A stretch of DNA of 64,000 nt. It comes from Solibacillus sp. R5-41. GTDB lineage: Bacteria > Bacillota > Bacilli > Bacillales_A > Planococcaceae. Below are positions 53,343 through 62,265 of the stretch, in pieces. The DNA lies in assembly GCF_002736105.1 (NCBI RefSeq), contig NZ_CP024123.1, positions 2,472,001-2,536,000 on the forward strand. Reading direction: 5' to 3'. The translations under genes were made by a program, and so were the position numbers. Each line of letters begins with the position of its first letter. The first letter of the stretch is position 1. The notes beneath the pieces were generated by a model, which made no database searches, was not told the DNA's origin, and was given only the letters and a program-made list of their open reading frames with translations.

Positions 53343-53855
53343 TTACTTCATTGATTTATTATCAAGTTTATAAATAACAATTTTCCCATCAAATAACCAG
53401 AATTCTATAGATGTATCGCTTTTTTTATCTACATAACCGATAATATCTGCTCCTTGTTCTGAACGGAAATAACAATTTTCTCCATATGCTTGTATTACAT
53501 CTTCCTTTTTGTCACCAATTTTTATTCCTTTTATAGTCTCTAAACTGCTGTTAGTTATAATAAATCTCGTAATGTTTCCTGTTTCATTTACTGCTATTTC
53601 AATACCTTTCTTTAACTCAAAATAATCATAATTTGTTACATTCCTACTTCTTTCTGTCTTCTCTCCATACCTTTTTGTGATATCTTCACTATAAAAATCA
53701 TCATTTAAAAATAACCCTTCAATGTTTTCTTTACTTAAATCTGATGTTTTCGTAAATATATGATGATAAGAGCGAGAGAAAGTATGATTAAATAAAAATA
53801 CCGATAATAGAAGAACAACTACAAATATAATGAAAATAATAATATTTCGTCTCAT
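53343..53855 (-). CDS. Single-pass extracytoplasmic protein, unknown
   Basis: 170 residues; the ATG at 53855 has AAGG upstream. MRRNIIIFIIFVVVLLLSVF is a membrane anchor, followed by a polar exterior domain with GDKKEDVIQAYGENCYF and a beta-rich end. The GDKKEDVIQAYG block is reminiscent of SmpA/BamE-like small domains. Function unknown. Confidence 0.65.
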   Translation of the reverse strand: MRRNIIIFIIFVVVLLLSVFLFNHTFSRSYHHIFTKTSDLSKENIEGLFLNDDFYSEDITKRYGEKTERSRNVTNYDYFELKKGIEIAVNETGNITRFIITNSSLETIKGIKIGDKKEDVIQAYGENCYFRSEQGADIIGYVDKKSDTSIEFWLFDGKIVIYKLDNKSMK

Positions 53856-53899
53856 ATAAAATACCTTTTTTGAATTTTTCATTAGTTAAGTTTATCACA

Positions 53900-53998
53900 A
53901 CCTTCTTTCACTAACCTGCTTCGTTTGTTTAATAAGAAAAAAGAGCTGCCTAAGCAACTCATTAATCTTTCACTAAAGCCCCGTTAGTTGAAGAAGGA
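53900..53998. repeat. Array repeat copy 16 (full)
   Basis: CACTAACCTGCTTCG, the AAAAAAGAGCTGCC and AAGCAACTC hairpin, then CACTAAAGCCCCGTTAG and TTGAAGAAGG. Confidence 0.85.
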
Positions 53999-54003
53999 AC
54001 TAT

Positions 54004-54417
54004 TTAATTTGGTAAGTTTTCTCTCGTTAAAATTTTAATTAGAATACTTGAATTTTCCTTACTTAGTTTAGCGTATGCATCTTCTTCCATTACAATTTCG
54101 ACTATATCATTATTAGGACTTATCCAAAGATTATATGATGCGGCTTTCGCTTCTATATTAGGATTTTTATACTGAAATATAAACCTATAATCAGCAGGAT
54201 GTTCCATCTGTACCTTTGCATTTTCCCATTCAATATCAAAAACTATCTCTTTCACTTTTTGGACTTCATCATTATCCGTAATTTCTTTGAAATCTTCATA
54301 ATTGTTTTCATCGTCAACCCGTATTTGAACTTTAATTTTTTGTTCTTCATTCACTACTTCATTTGAGCAACCAGTTATCAGTCCAAAACCTAACAAAATG
54401 ATAATGATAGAACGCAT
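54004..54417 (-). CDS. Lipoprotein of unknown function
   Basis: 137 residues from the ATG behind GGGGGG. Signal sequence and lipobox (IIIILLGFGLITGC) give a lipidated Cys near residue 17. The acidic mature part has WISPNNDIVEIVMEEDAYAK. No family recognised. Single gene between repeats. Confidence 0.75.
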   Translation of the reverse strand: MRSIIIILLGFGLITGCSNEVVNEEQKIKVQIRVDDENNYEDFKEITDNDEVQKVKEIVFDIEWENAKVQMEHPADYRFIFQYKNPNIEAKAASYNLWISPNNDIVEIVMEEDAYAKLSKENSSILIKILTRENLPN

Positions 54418-54507
54418 TGATATCCCCCCATATTGAACAGTCAACGTTGCCTTTCTAAGCATAAAAATTCAATCCCATCAGGCAGTTTTTTGTTAGACGA
54501 ATACAAA

Positions 54508-54550
54508 TGTTCTTTAACTAAACTGCTTCGTTAGTTGAATAAGGAGCTTT
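54508..54550. repeat. Array repeat copy 17 (single unit)
   Basis: TTTAACTAAACTGCTTCG, then TTAGTTGAATAAGGAGC. Confidence 0.75.
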
Positions 54551-54656
54551 TTCAATTGCACTATTAATAAATAACTACATAATTAAATATTGGTATAATA
54601 GTTATAAAATTCCATATTATAAACTAAGTCTAAATATGAATGAAAGAGGTAGAATA

Positions 54657-55193
54657 ATGGATCTATGGATAAATGTTCAAACTCTTATTTGGTTGTTTCC
54701 TATTTTATTTATTTTTCATGACTTCGAAGAAATTATTATGATAGAAAATTGGCTAAAAAAGAATAGGCACGAAGTTTATAATAGATTACCCAAAAAATTA
54801 GCCGATCGAGTAGTTAAACAATTTTCCATGTCCACTGCACAATTTGCTTTCGCAGTGTTAATTATATTTTTATTTGTTAGCATTTCTACAATTATGGCCA
54901 ACCAATACTTAACTCAAGGAGCATTTGCTAATATCTATCTTTTTACAGCAGTAACATTAACTTTTTTCATCCATGCATTTACTCATATTGGCCAATCAAT
55001 TTTTTTCCGTTCCATAACTCCAGGAGCGATAACGTCATTAATAATCATAATTCCATACAGTTTAGTGTTATATAAAGCTTTGTTAGTAAATGAAGTCATA
55101 ACGTGGAAGATCATTATTATAAGTCTACCTTTTGGTTCTCTTATAATTCCTCTTGCTCTATTTGCTCATTGGTTAGGGAAAAGAGTTATATAA
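54657..55193 (+). CDS. HXXEE-domain membrane protein
   Basis: 178 residues from the ATG behind AAAGAGG. LFPILFIFHDFEEIIMIENW carries the H-x-x-E-E motif, and FIHAFTHIGQSIFFR the second histidine block. Four or five membrane segments. Probably a membrane metal-dependent enzyme; function unknown. Plus strand, unlike most of the array. Confidence 0.85.
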   Translation: MDLWINVQTLIWLFPILFIFHDFEEIIMIENWLKKNRHEVYNRLPKKLADRVVKQFSMSTAQFAFAVLIIFLFVSISTIMANQYLTQGAFANIYLFTAVTLTFFIHAFTHIGQSIFFRSITPGAITSLIIIIPYSLVLYKALLVNEVITWKIIIISLPFGSLIIPLALFAHWLGKRVI

Positions 55194-55317
55194 AATATAT
55201 AATTAATATAAAGTTAATTAATTCATAAAAGTCACCTTAGAGTGGCTTTTTAATTTTGACAAATTAATATATTTCATTCTGTATAATTCAAATACGACAT
55301 AAAAAAGCATGGAATAT

Positions 55318-55422
55318 CGTATCTCTTATTTAACTAAACTGCCCCGTTAGTTCAATAAAGAAAAAAAAGAGCTGCATAAGCAACTCAATGATCTTCAAGT
55401 AAAGCGCCTGTTAGCTGAACTG
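55318..55422. repeat. Array repeat copy 18 (full)
   Basis: TTTAACTAAACTGCCCCG, TTAGTTCAATAAAG, hairpin AAGAGCTGC and AAGCAACTC, then CTTCAAGTAAAGCGCC. Confidence 0.85.
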
Positions 55423-55443
55423 TTTTAGAATGTGGGATTAGGT

Positions 55444-56070
55444 CTATTCAATTATGATTACTTCTCCATCCTTCAATGCTTTGAATAGAATTTTATTCTC
55501 GATCATAAATTCAATTGCTAGGTCCATATCGTTAGATTCTTTGTGGTCTGATTTATAATGTGGGGCAATTACATAGTCCAAAATGCATAAACCTTCCCAT
55601 ATAACTTGATGTTCATTTCCATAAGGTTTCTGCTCAGGTTCATCTACTAAGTGTATGCCTTTTAAAGTTGGTCCAAGGATACAACCACCTGCACTATATC
55701 CCCCATATAGAATATCTCTTTTTTCTCTATAATACTTTTTAATGATTTTATCGAAACCGCTTAATCTCATTGCTTGTGCAAGAACAAAAGTATTGCCACC
55801 TCTTACCCAAATAACATCGTATTGATCGAGCTTTTCTTTCAATCCTTCGTGGTTATGGAAGTACATTTTCAAGTCTAAAATATCCACTGTAAAACCTATT
55901 CTTTGCAGTTCACTTACGTCTGCAACATCACTTTTATTTTTTCTTTCTAAATCAGTCGCAAAGTCTAATGCATTATTGATATATGCAACTTTTTTATTCC
56001 CATTTTCCGTTAATTCGATTAGTTTCCTTTCTTCATTTCCAATTTTAAAAGATGAGAGATAAAATTTCAT
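55444..56070 (-). CDS. Peptidase E (S51) family protein
   Basis: 208 residues from the ATG after GGGGG; a 31-codon N-terminal extension runs into the repeat and is dropped. VIWVRGGNTFVLAQAMR and ILYGGYSAGGCILGP with the nucleophile Ser fit S51 peptidases, which cleave Asp-X dipeptides or cyanophycin-like bonds. Single gene between repeats. Confidence 0.88.
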   Translation of the reverse strand: MKFYLSSFKIGNEERKLIELTENGNKKVAYINNALDFATDLERKNKSDVADVSELQRIGFTVDILDLKMYFHNHEGLKEKLDQYDVIWVRGGNTFVLAQAMRLSGFDKIIKKYYREKRDILYGGYSAGGCILGPTLKGIHLVDEPEQKPYGNEHQVIWEGLCILDYVIAPHYKSDHKESNDMDLAIEFMIENKILFKALKDGEVIIIE

Positions 56071-56124
56071 ATTGTCCCCCTTAATGTATATTTCAATTGC
56101 TCTCTTTTTAAGCTTGCCTTTTCT

Positions 56125-56258
56125 GTTAAATGGCCCGATTGTTGAACACAAGTTAAACAACACTCTTCAACTAACCTGCCCCGTTAGTTCAATAGGAAAA
56201 AGAGCTGCATTGCAACTCAATGATCTTCAAGTAAAGCCCCCGTTAGATTAATAAGAAC
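56125..56258. repeat. Array repeat copy 19 (long form)
   Basis: Leader GGCCCGATTGTTGAACAC, unit CTTCAACTAACCTGCCCC, hairpin GAGCTGC with GCAACTC, and second unit AAGCCCCCGTTAGATTAAT. The most complete copy. Confidence 0.88.
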
Positions 56259-56306
56259 AGAGATACTTATTAAACAATCACGCCCGATTGTGAGCAAATT
56301 AAATAC

Positions 56307-56573
56307 TCATTTTTTACTTGCAACACCAATTACAGTACCTATCCATATTCCTATGAAAATACTAATCGTAACAAACCCTAATCCTATACCATCCCAGCCA
56401 CCAACAGCTGTTATGCTGTAAATAACTACACCAATGCAGATTACACTCAATATTGAGGAAATTAAATATAAAACTTCCACTGTTACTTTTCGGGAAATGA
56501 GGAAAACGACTACAATAAACATAATCCCGATAAGTAATATGGGAGTCCATCCTTCTAGCATTAAAGCATTCAT
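56307..56573 (-). CDS. Small membrane protein, unknown
   Basis: 88 residues behind AGGGGGTG. Three membrane segments, with the last loop carrying GGWDGIGLGFVTISIF. No family recognised. Single gene between repeats. Confidence 0.75.
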   Translation of the reverse strand: MNALMLEGWTPILLIGIMFIVVVFLISRKVTVEVLYLISSILSVICIGVVIYSITAVGGWDGIGLGFVTISIFIGIWIGTVIGVASKK

Positions 56574-56619
56574 ATTATCACCCCCTTATTATATAGTTAA
56601 GCTATATCTCAAATTTCTT

Positions 56620-56760
56620 CATGAAATAACCTGCCCTGTTAGTTGAAGAAGAAAAAACTCTCAATCTTTTTTCTCAAAAAATCTAATCACTCAACGTGAG
56701 GGGCATATTAAAAAGACGCCTTCTTGTTCAAGAAAAGCGCCCTTTAATTGAAGAGCGTAA
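56620..56760. repeat. Array repeat copy 20 (split)
   Basis: AACCTGCCCTGTTAGTTGAA at 56629 and, after about 60 bp of other sequence, CTTCTTGTTCAAGAAAAGCG with CCCTTTAATTGAAGAG. Confidence 0.65.
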
Positions 56761-56803
56761 ATATGGTATAGATTTTACAGATATTCATAAGTTAGTAAAG
56801 TTG

Positions 56804-57508
56804 CTAACTCTCTTTTTTTATAAAAAGAGAAACTAACATGACAGCTCCGATGATTAGATAAATAACTACAAAAACACTATCCATTATTACTGGTATATTT
56901 ATTAGTACTTGATCTTCGCCTTCCATATACTCGATCACCTTGAACACGGGGGGGAAGACCCACAAAAACCATTTAAAAAACAATGATATTTCGATAATTG
57001 ATTTTGAGGCGAGTGAAACTACGATTATAAATACAGACGAAAGCCAAGCGTATTTTTTTGTTGCAAATTTAGTAGCCGAAAATAGGGTCCCTACTAATAT
57101 CCCAAATGTCATAAAGGCCAAGTGGCTGTAAAATGCATAAGCATACAGCTTGATTGACATATTCCCTTTGAAGCTTTCTGTAATGATTGGGAAAAAAATT
57201 GCAAACAAAAGTAATGGTATCATTACTACTAGAATAGTTAGCCATTTGCCAAATAAGTAACTAACTTTTCTTTTAAGATGAGAGATTAAGATATGCTTTT
57301 CACTTTCTTCATCCAAAGTAAAAATAGCCATTGTAATCCATGTCATTATTATATACATTGCTATTGAAGATGCTGCATAACTACTGAGAATCGGCACATT
57401 TTTATAGGCATATAAAATAAACACCCATACTAAAAAAATTACAACGGGAGGGATAAATTTTAATGAACGAACAAAGCTTATTAATTGGTAACGGATAAAA
57501 GCTGACAA
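56804..57508 (-). CDS. ABC transporter permease
   Basis: 234 residues, six membrane segments, start TTG behind GAGG. AIFTLDEESEKHILISHLKR is a cytoplasmic loop. It begins four bases after the ATPase gene, so the two form one transporter. Resembles ABC-2 exporters of peptides or antibiotics; substrate unknown. Confidence 0.82.
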   Translation of the reverse strand: MSAFIRYQLISFVRSLKFIPPVVIFLVWVFILYAYKNVPILSSYAASSIAMYIIMTWITMAIFTLDEESEKHILISHLKRKVSYLFGKWLTILVVMIPLLLFAIFFPIITESFKGNMSIKLYAYAFYSHLAFMTFGILVGTLFSATKFATKKYAWLSSVFIIVVSLASKSIIEISLFFKWFLWVFPPVFKVIEYMEGEDQVLINIPVIMDSVFVVIYLIIGAVMLVSLFIKKES

Positions 57509-57512
57509 CTTA

Positions 57513-58328
57513 CTACCTCTTCTCTGTTAATTCAAATATTGAACATCCTCTTTTAAGCAACATGGCCAATATCTTATCAGACTCTTTAGCAGAAACAATT
57601 ATTTCAACTGAATCTCTCCCTATAAATTTATATCTAACAGATGGAACCTCTGCTAATATCTCTCTAGTGGGGATTTTTGCCTTTATATACTTAAATTTTT
57701 CCTTTTTGTTTGTAGTAGAATCGTAGACAATTCTACCACTCTCGACAGTTAAAACCCTATCGGCTAATCCTTCAATTAATAGTGGATCATGTGCAGTAAA
57801 AATAATCGTTTTTTCCCTTTGAAGAGAATTTAGCTGATTCAAAAGCTCGATTTTTGCTTTATCATCTAACCCAGTTAGCGGCTCGTCTAATAATAATAAA
57901 TCAGGATTCTTCAGCAATGCCTGTATAATTCCGGCTTTCTGCTTTGTACCTTTTGAACAATGATTCAAAGGGGAGGTTAGAAAGTCTGTAATTGCAAACA
58001 GCTCAGCATAATTCTCAATTCTTTTTAAAATACCTTCATCCGATTTACAAGTCATTTTACCCATTAACATTAAATACTCCTGTAATTTGAATCGGATACT
58101 TTCTGGAAAATGTTCAGGTACATATCCTATGTTAATTTGTGATCTTTTCACTTGCCCGGCAGTTTCTTCAAATATACCCCCAATGAGTTTTAAAAGGCTG
58201 CTTTTCCCGGATCCATTATTTCCGGTGATCGCTACTTTTTCACCTTGTGAAATGCTTAAAGAGACTTCTTTAAGAATCATTATTCCATCAATATCCTTGC
58301 GAGCTTGATTTGCCTCGAATATTTTCAT
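57513..58328 (-). CDS. ABC transporter ATP-binding protein
   Basis: 271 residues. Walker A GNNGSGKSSLLKLIGG, signature-like HCSKGTKQKAGIIQAL and Walker B PDLLLLDEPLTGLD. The signature has C-S-K-G instead of L-S-G-G, as in some ABC-2 exporters. The C-terminal 60 residues are accessory. Pairs with the permease downstream. Confidence 0.9.
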   Translation of the reverse strand: MKIFEANQARKDIDGIMILKEVSLSISQGEKVAITGNNGSGKSSLLKLIGGIFEETAGQVKRSQINIGYVPEHFPESIRFKLQEYLMLMGKMTCKSDEGILKRIENYAELFAITDFLTSPLNHCSKGTKQKAGIIQALLKNPDLLLLDEPLTGLDDKAKIELLNQLNSLQREKTIIFTAHDPLLIEGLADRVLTVESGRIVYDSTTNKKEKFKYIKAKIPTREILAEVPSVRYKFIGRDSVEIIVSAKESDKILAMLLKRGCSIFELTEKR

Positions 58329-58544
58329 AATAAACCACTTCCATCTTTCCTCATTTTACTTTTTGAAATTCAATAAAGACAAAATCCACATTTTCCTAAA
58401 GGTACCCTTCATAGATAATAGAACGCCCCTTAATTATACAATAATTTCCATACGAGTTGAAATAATCAATCATTATAATTTGTATGTTCTTCCTTTTCAT
58501 AATCATTAGCTTTACTACAAGTTAATTCAATGAGCATTACTCCA

Positions 58545-58675
58545 TTAAATGGCCAGATTATTGAACAACAGTTAAACAACACTCTTCAACTAAACTGCTG
58601 CTTTAGTTGAATAAAAAAAAAGAGCTGCCTAAGCAACTCAATGTTCTTCAAGTAAAGTCCCTGTTAGTACAATCA
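58545..58675. repeat. Array repeat copy 21 (long form)
   Basis: Leader GGCCAGATTATTGAACAACA, unit CTTCAACTAAACTGCTGC, hairpin GAGCTGCC and AAGCAACTC, second unit AAGTCCCTGTTAGTAC. 58329-58544 has no gene. Confidence 0.85.
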
Positions 58676-59131
58676 GCCACTTAACTTTGAATTCATTTCA
58701 TAATTATATTTCATAATTATTTGCATCGTCAGAGCGATACTTATTAGAGTAACTATTAGTAGTAAAATCCCTTCATCATTTTTCAAATCAAATCCATAAA
58801 TAATACTTAAACAAATCACACAGCTTAATGAATTTAAGCCGAATAAAATCCCCCAAATGACTTCCTTGAATATTTTATAGGCTCTATTACCAGTTAAATA
58901 CCTTATATAAAAGAAACACACCAAACCCATTCCTACTATTATTAGCGATGACTTTATGAAGGATGATGTTAAGGTAATCGGCTCTTCCCAAGACATATCA
59001 GTATAAATAATGTTAGAGAAATTAAGCATATTGAAAACGAAGACACAGAGAAGAACATAAAAGAATAAAACCCATTCAGCTACATAAATCATCGGCATTA
59101 AAAGCTTATTTAACATTTTCTTACCTACCAT
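58673..59131 (-). CDS. Membrane protein, unknown
   Basis: About 152 residues with four membrane segments (IYVAEWVLFFYVLLCVFVF, then three more). The start is uncertain: ATG at 59131 has GGAG eleven bases upstream, ATG at 59116 has AGGT. No family recognised. Confidence 0.65.
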   Translation of the reverse strand: MVGKKMLNKLLMPMIYVAEWVLFFYVLLCVFVFNMLNFSNIIYTDMSWEEPITLTSSFIKSSLIIVGMGLVCFFYIRYLTGNRAYKIFKEVIWGILFGLNSLSCVICLSIIYGFDLKNDEGILLLIVTLISIALTMQIIMKYNYEMNSKLSG

Positions 59132-59212
59132 TCGTTTGTATTCTCCATAAACTATATAGACTATAACTTTTGACGGGTAAAATTGGTTAAAGTTCCACAT
59201 TAATAAAAATAT

Positions 59213-59272
59213 TCCTACAACTATCCTGCCCCGTTAGTTTAAGAAGAACAGCGATTCTAATCGCGCCCGTTA
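59213..59272. repeat. Array repeat copy 22 (unit plus GCG stem)
   Basis: ACTATCCTGCCCCGTTAG, then AGCGATTCTAATCGCG (a GCGATT/AATCGC stem) and CCGTTAATGGAAC. Confidence 0.7.
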
Positions 59273-59281
59273 ATGGAACAA

Positions 59282-59374
59282 CTAAGATTTTTTCACATTC
59301 AAATTCATTATGATGGGTTTGCCAGTTTCATACCAAACCGCTAAATCTTTGATTGAGAATAGTTCATCTTTCAT
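59282..59374 (-). CDS. 30-residue ORF, unknown
   Basis: Reads MKDELFSIKDLAVWYETGKP and ends IIMNLNVKKS. A weak GGGAAG site precedes it, 10 bp after the stop of the next gene, so it may be coupled. Protein-like but unproven. Confidence 0.35.
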   Translation of the reverse strand: MKDELFSIKDLAVWYETGKPIIMNLNVKKS

Positions 59375-59384
59375 AATCTTCCCA

Positions 59385-59540
59385 TTATTTCGTATTTGTT
59401 TTTCTTATAGCTGCGACGACAAATACTACACCAACTAACAAGCACAAAGCAGCCGTTAAAAAATTAGCTTTAACAAAACATACGATTGCACCGATAATCC
59501 AAATCAAACCAATCAATAATCTGACTGTTGTCCTGTTCAC
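59385..59540 (-). CDS. 51-residue membrane protein in an array cassette
   Basis: GTG start nine bases after GGAG. Two membrane segments: TVRLLIGLIWIIGAIVCFV and FLTAALCLLVGVVFVVAAI. Missed by a 60-codon cut-off. Function unknown. Confidence 0.6.
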   Translation of the reverse strand: MNRTTVRLLIGLIWIIGAIVCFVKANFLTAALCLLVGVVFVVAAIRKTNTK

Positions 59541-59620
59541 TCTTTTCATCTCCATTATTTTTCAAAGTCAAAATGGAACAAGTCGGCAATTGAAGCGTCC
59601 AATTCTCTTGCTTATATAAT

Positions 59621-60163
59621 CTAATTTCTCCTCTTTAAGTGCAAATTTGTAATCAAATCCTCTAAACTCTTTGAAAGTCTTACGTATGTACCTTTTTCAT
59701 AATCCTCCAATTTTACAGTACCATCAGTGTTATCTACTACAACTATAAGTCCATTACCTTCCATTCCAAGAGGAATGTTTTCAAGTTCGTTATTATGATT
59801 ATTCTTGTATCCCTGAAGAGTTTTTCTAAATGACTCAAGTTCAACTTTAGGCAAAATAGAATCTAAGCTTATATAATAGTCGTCAAAAAATCCATCCAAG
59901 TCGGCAAACCAATATGAATTAAAATACTCGATAATTGATGAGTGAAACTTGGTCTTAATTGAACTTTCCAACAATGTAAATTCATGATATTTAGTTTTCT
60001 CTATCGGGCTCCATTCAATATAATCGTCCTCATCAACTTCTCCTATATAAATAAACGAATCAACATCTTCGTTGAATGGCGTTTTAAAAAGGAAATCTAA
60101 TCCCCCATCTGCATATTTTTTCCGTAATAAAAAATATTGTCTCATAGCCTCGTTTAACGACAA
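59621..60163 (-). CDS. Syd/SUKH-type protein, possible immunity protein
   Basis: 180 residues from a TTG behind GAGG. YFNSYWFADLDGFFDDYYIS, then ELENIPLGMEGNGLIVVVDN and TGTVKLEDYEKGTYVRLSKS-type strands fit the SecY-interacting protein Syd / SUKH-2 fold. Outside enterobacteria such proteins usually act as toxin immunity proteins. No toxin lies next to it. Confidence 0.75.
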   Translation of the reverse strand: MSLNEAMRQYFLLRKKYADGGLDFLFKTPFNEDVDSFIYIGEVDEDDYIEWSPIEKTKYHEFTLLESSIKTKFHSSIIEYFNSYWFADLDGFFDDYYISLDSILPKVELESFRKTLQGYKNNHNNELENIPLGMEGNGLIVVVDNTDGTVKLEDYEKGTYVRLSKSLEDLITNLHLKRRN

Positions 60164-60267
60164 AATTATCTTCCTCTACGTTTAAGAATTAAGTATATTT
60201 ACATTACCATAAATATCTATTTTTCCTTGAGATTTTTCGTTTATAACATATATAAGAGTAAATTCAA

Positions 60268-60325
60268 ACAATCAAAAAGAGCTGCATATGCAACTCAATG
60301 TCTTCAAGTAAAACCCCCGTTAGTA
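60268..60325. repeat. Array repeat copy 23 (hairpin plus second unit)
   Basis: AAAAAGAGCTGCATATGC and AACTC, then CTTCAAGTAAAACCCCCG and TTAGT. The first unit is missing. Confidence 0.8.
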
Positions 60326-60352
60326 AAAAATTCACTGACTAAATAATAAGTT

Positions 60353-60742
60353 CTATTTCAAAAATTCCTCTAAAACTTCCAAGTCTTCGGGATATGCGTG
60401 TTGTATTCTTTTTATATCTCTAAGTGACTTCCAACCAGCATCTACAATATTGTTATCAGGGTCGTTAATCCCTTCACTCTCTCCAATTTTTTTCACTTTG
60501 AAGTAATAAGTTTTTACACTATAACCTTTAACTTCAGCTTCTTTAATAAACAGACTATCCTCTATGACAATATCATAACCTGTTTCTTCTTTAACTTCTC
60601 TAATACAACATTCTTCTGGTGTTTCTCCTTGTTCAATACCACCCGAAGGAATAGCCCAAGTCTCAGAGTTAATGCTTTTTACCATTAAAACTTCCTTGTC
60701 CTCATTAATGCAAATTGCTGCCGAACCAAACCATTCTTTCAT
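60353..60742 (-). CDS. NUDIX hydrolase
   Basis: 129 residues. The Nudix box is complete in GGIEQGETPEECCIREVKEE followed by TGYD. Such small Nudix enzymes hydrolyse nucleoside diphosphate derivatives, including oxidised nucleotides. Single gene between repeats. Confidence 0.93.
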   Translation of the reverse strand: MKEWFGSAAICINEDKEVLMVKSINSETWAIPSGGIEQGETPEECCIREVKEETGYDIVIEDSLFIKEAEVKGYSVKTYYFKVKKIGESEGINDPDNNIVDAGWKSLRDIKRIQHAYPEDLEVLEEFLK

Positions 60743-60757
60743 CTTGTCCCTCCCACT

Positions 60758-60805
60758 TCTTATTAAACTAACCTGCCCCGTTAGTTTAAGTATGATTCTT
60801 CACAT
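60758..60805. repeat. Array repeat copy 24 (unit plus tail)
   Basis: ATTAAACTAACCTGCCCCG, then TTAGTTTAAGTATGATTC and TTCACAT. Confidence 0.8.
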
Positions 60806-60827
60806 ATTCTTAGATATCCGCTTGTAG

Positions 60828-62102
60828 TCATCGTTTATAGCCAATCGCTAACCAATGTGAATCCCATTCCGTAATGTCATTTCCTACTCGGCAAGCTAAT
60901 CCACACGCTTGGCCATCTGCTACGAATGAACCAATTAACCATTTCTTTTGATGTCGGCCGTCTCTTAATGTAATATCAATCGTTGGCATCGCTATATATT
61001 GTTGGTAAACATATAGGTTATCCGTATAGTGTAGATATTGTGATGCTGTTAATTGTTCACCGTCTTCTTTGTAAATTTCGATGGTATTTCCTTCTCTCGA
61101 AAAAACAGGCTTTTTCACATAACCTAAGCCATTCTCAACAAAATAATCTGGTAACATATAAGTAGGTAACATATATTTTTCAATCGCCGCGCGTTCTTCA
61201 TCCGTAAATAATTTAGGATCAGTTCGCTGTTCCCAAATTAACCACAGTAAAATTTTTGATTGTAAAACGTATGCAGCTGGCGAATTAATTATTGCTAATT
61301 GACGATCTTTTACTAATTCAAGTAAATCAAGCCCGATACGTGTTCCTTCCCCATCGGCAGAAACATCGTCAATTAAAAATTCTAATGGGTGCGACGGACG
61401 ATATAACACGTCGATACGCTCCATATTTGGTGTGTATAGACCTCTTTTTACAGTTGTGGTATCGTTTCCAAAAATAATAAGTTTAGAAATGGGGACATAA
61501 TCGATAGTGAAGGGTAAACATTCCTTTAAAAACTGAATATGTACATATTCCTCAAAGTCTTCTTCTAATTCCTTTCCTGTAATAACGATTTTAATAGATT
61601 CGTTGGAAGGTTTATTTAAGTATTCAATAGAAGAAAACAATGCTTGTGATAAGCTTTTAATAAGTACTTTTGATTGATTGGGGTTTTTCGCTCCAAACTC
61701 ATCGCATAGATGCTGATTCATTTCAAACGCTTCTGTAATAAGAAATGGCGTATCTCCGTTTAATTCGATGGCTTTTAAGTCACCTTTTTCAGTGCAAATA
61801 AAATCAAATCGAGCGAGAACCGATTGTTGCGGTAGATAATCTAAGTCAAGGTATGGAATCATTTCTTCTCGAATACCTAAAGCAATTAACTTCTCTGGCT
61901 CTAAGTGTTTAAATTGCTTTGAGACCTTATGGAAGGTCTGCCATAAAACATTCGTTGCATAATACAATTCGTCCACTTTTTCTTTTGATAATTGCATAAT
62001 ATCAAATAACGCATATTCTAAATCTTCTATGTCCGCGAAAAAATGAGGATGTTGATCATAAAAGTATTTTCTTTTTTTCAAGTGTAGTTCGGTATTAATC
62101 AT
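60828..62102 (-). CDS. Glutathionylspermidine synthase-like ATP-grasp protein (YgiC-like)
   Basis: 424 residues. ARFDFICTEKGDLKAIELNG and DTPFLITEAFEMNQHLC, then YVKKPVFSREGNTIEIYK, are the blocks of the GSP_synth/YgiC ATP-grasp family. The real ligase substrates of the short YgiC-like proteins are unknown. Downstream partner of the Asn-rich lipoprotein, the same pairing as YgiB-YgiC. Confidence 0.85.
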   Translation of the reverse strand: MINTELHLKKRKYFYDQHPHFFADIEDLEYALFDIMQLSKEKVDELYYATNVLWQTFHKVSKQFKHLEPEKLIALGIREEMIPYLDLDYLPQQSVLARFDFICTEKGDLKAIELNGDTPFLITEAFEMNQHLCDEFGAKNPNQSKVLIKSLSQALFSSIEYLNKPSNESIKIVITGKELEEDFEEYVHIQFLKECLPFTIDYVPISKLIIFGNDTTTVKRGLYTPNMERIDVLYRPSHPLEFLIDDVSADGEGTRIGLDLLELVKDRQLAIINSPAAYVLQSKILLWLIWEQRTDPKLFTDEERAAIEKYMLPTYMLPDYFVENGLGYVKKPVFSREGNTIEIYKEDGEQLTASQYLHYTDNLYVYQQYIAMPTIDITLRDGRHQKKWLIGSFVADGQACGLACRVGNDITEWDSHWLAIGYKR

Positions 62103-62265
62103 AAGATGATTATCCCCCTTGCATCATCTCTTTTAATGGCCGTTATTAAATATGGAGATTTGGAATGATGTGTGGAAACATCTATTCCAACCTCCCCCAG
62201 CAATTAAAGAATTACTTTTTTATAAACCCAATAAATTTATTTCCAAAAGAAAAACAGGTTATTTC

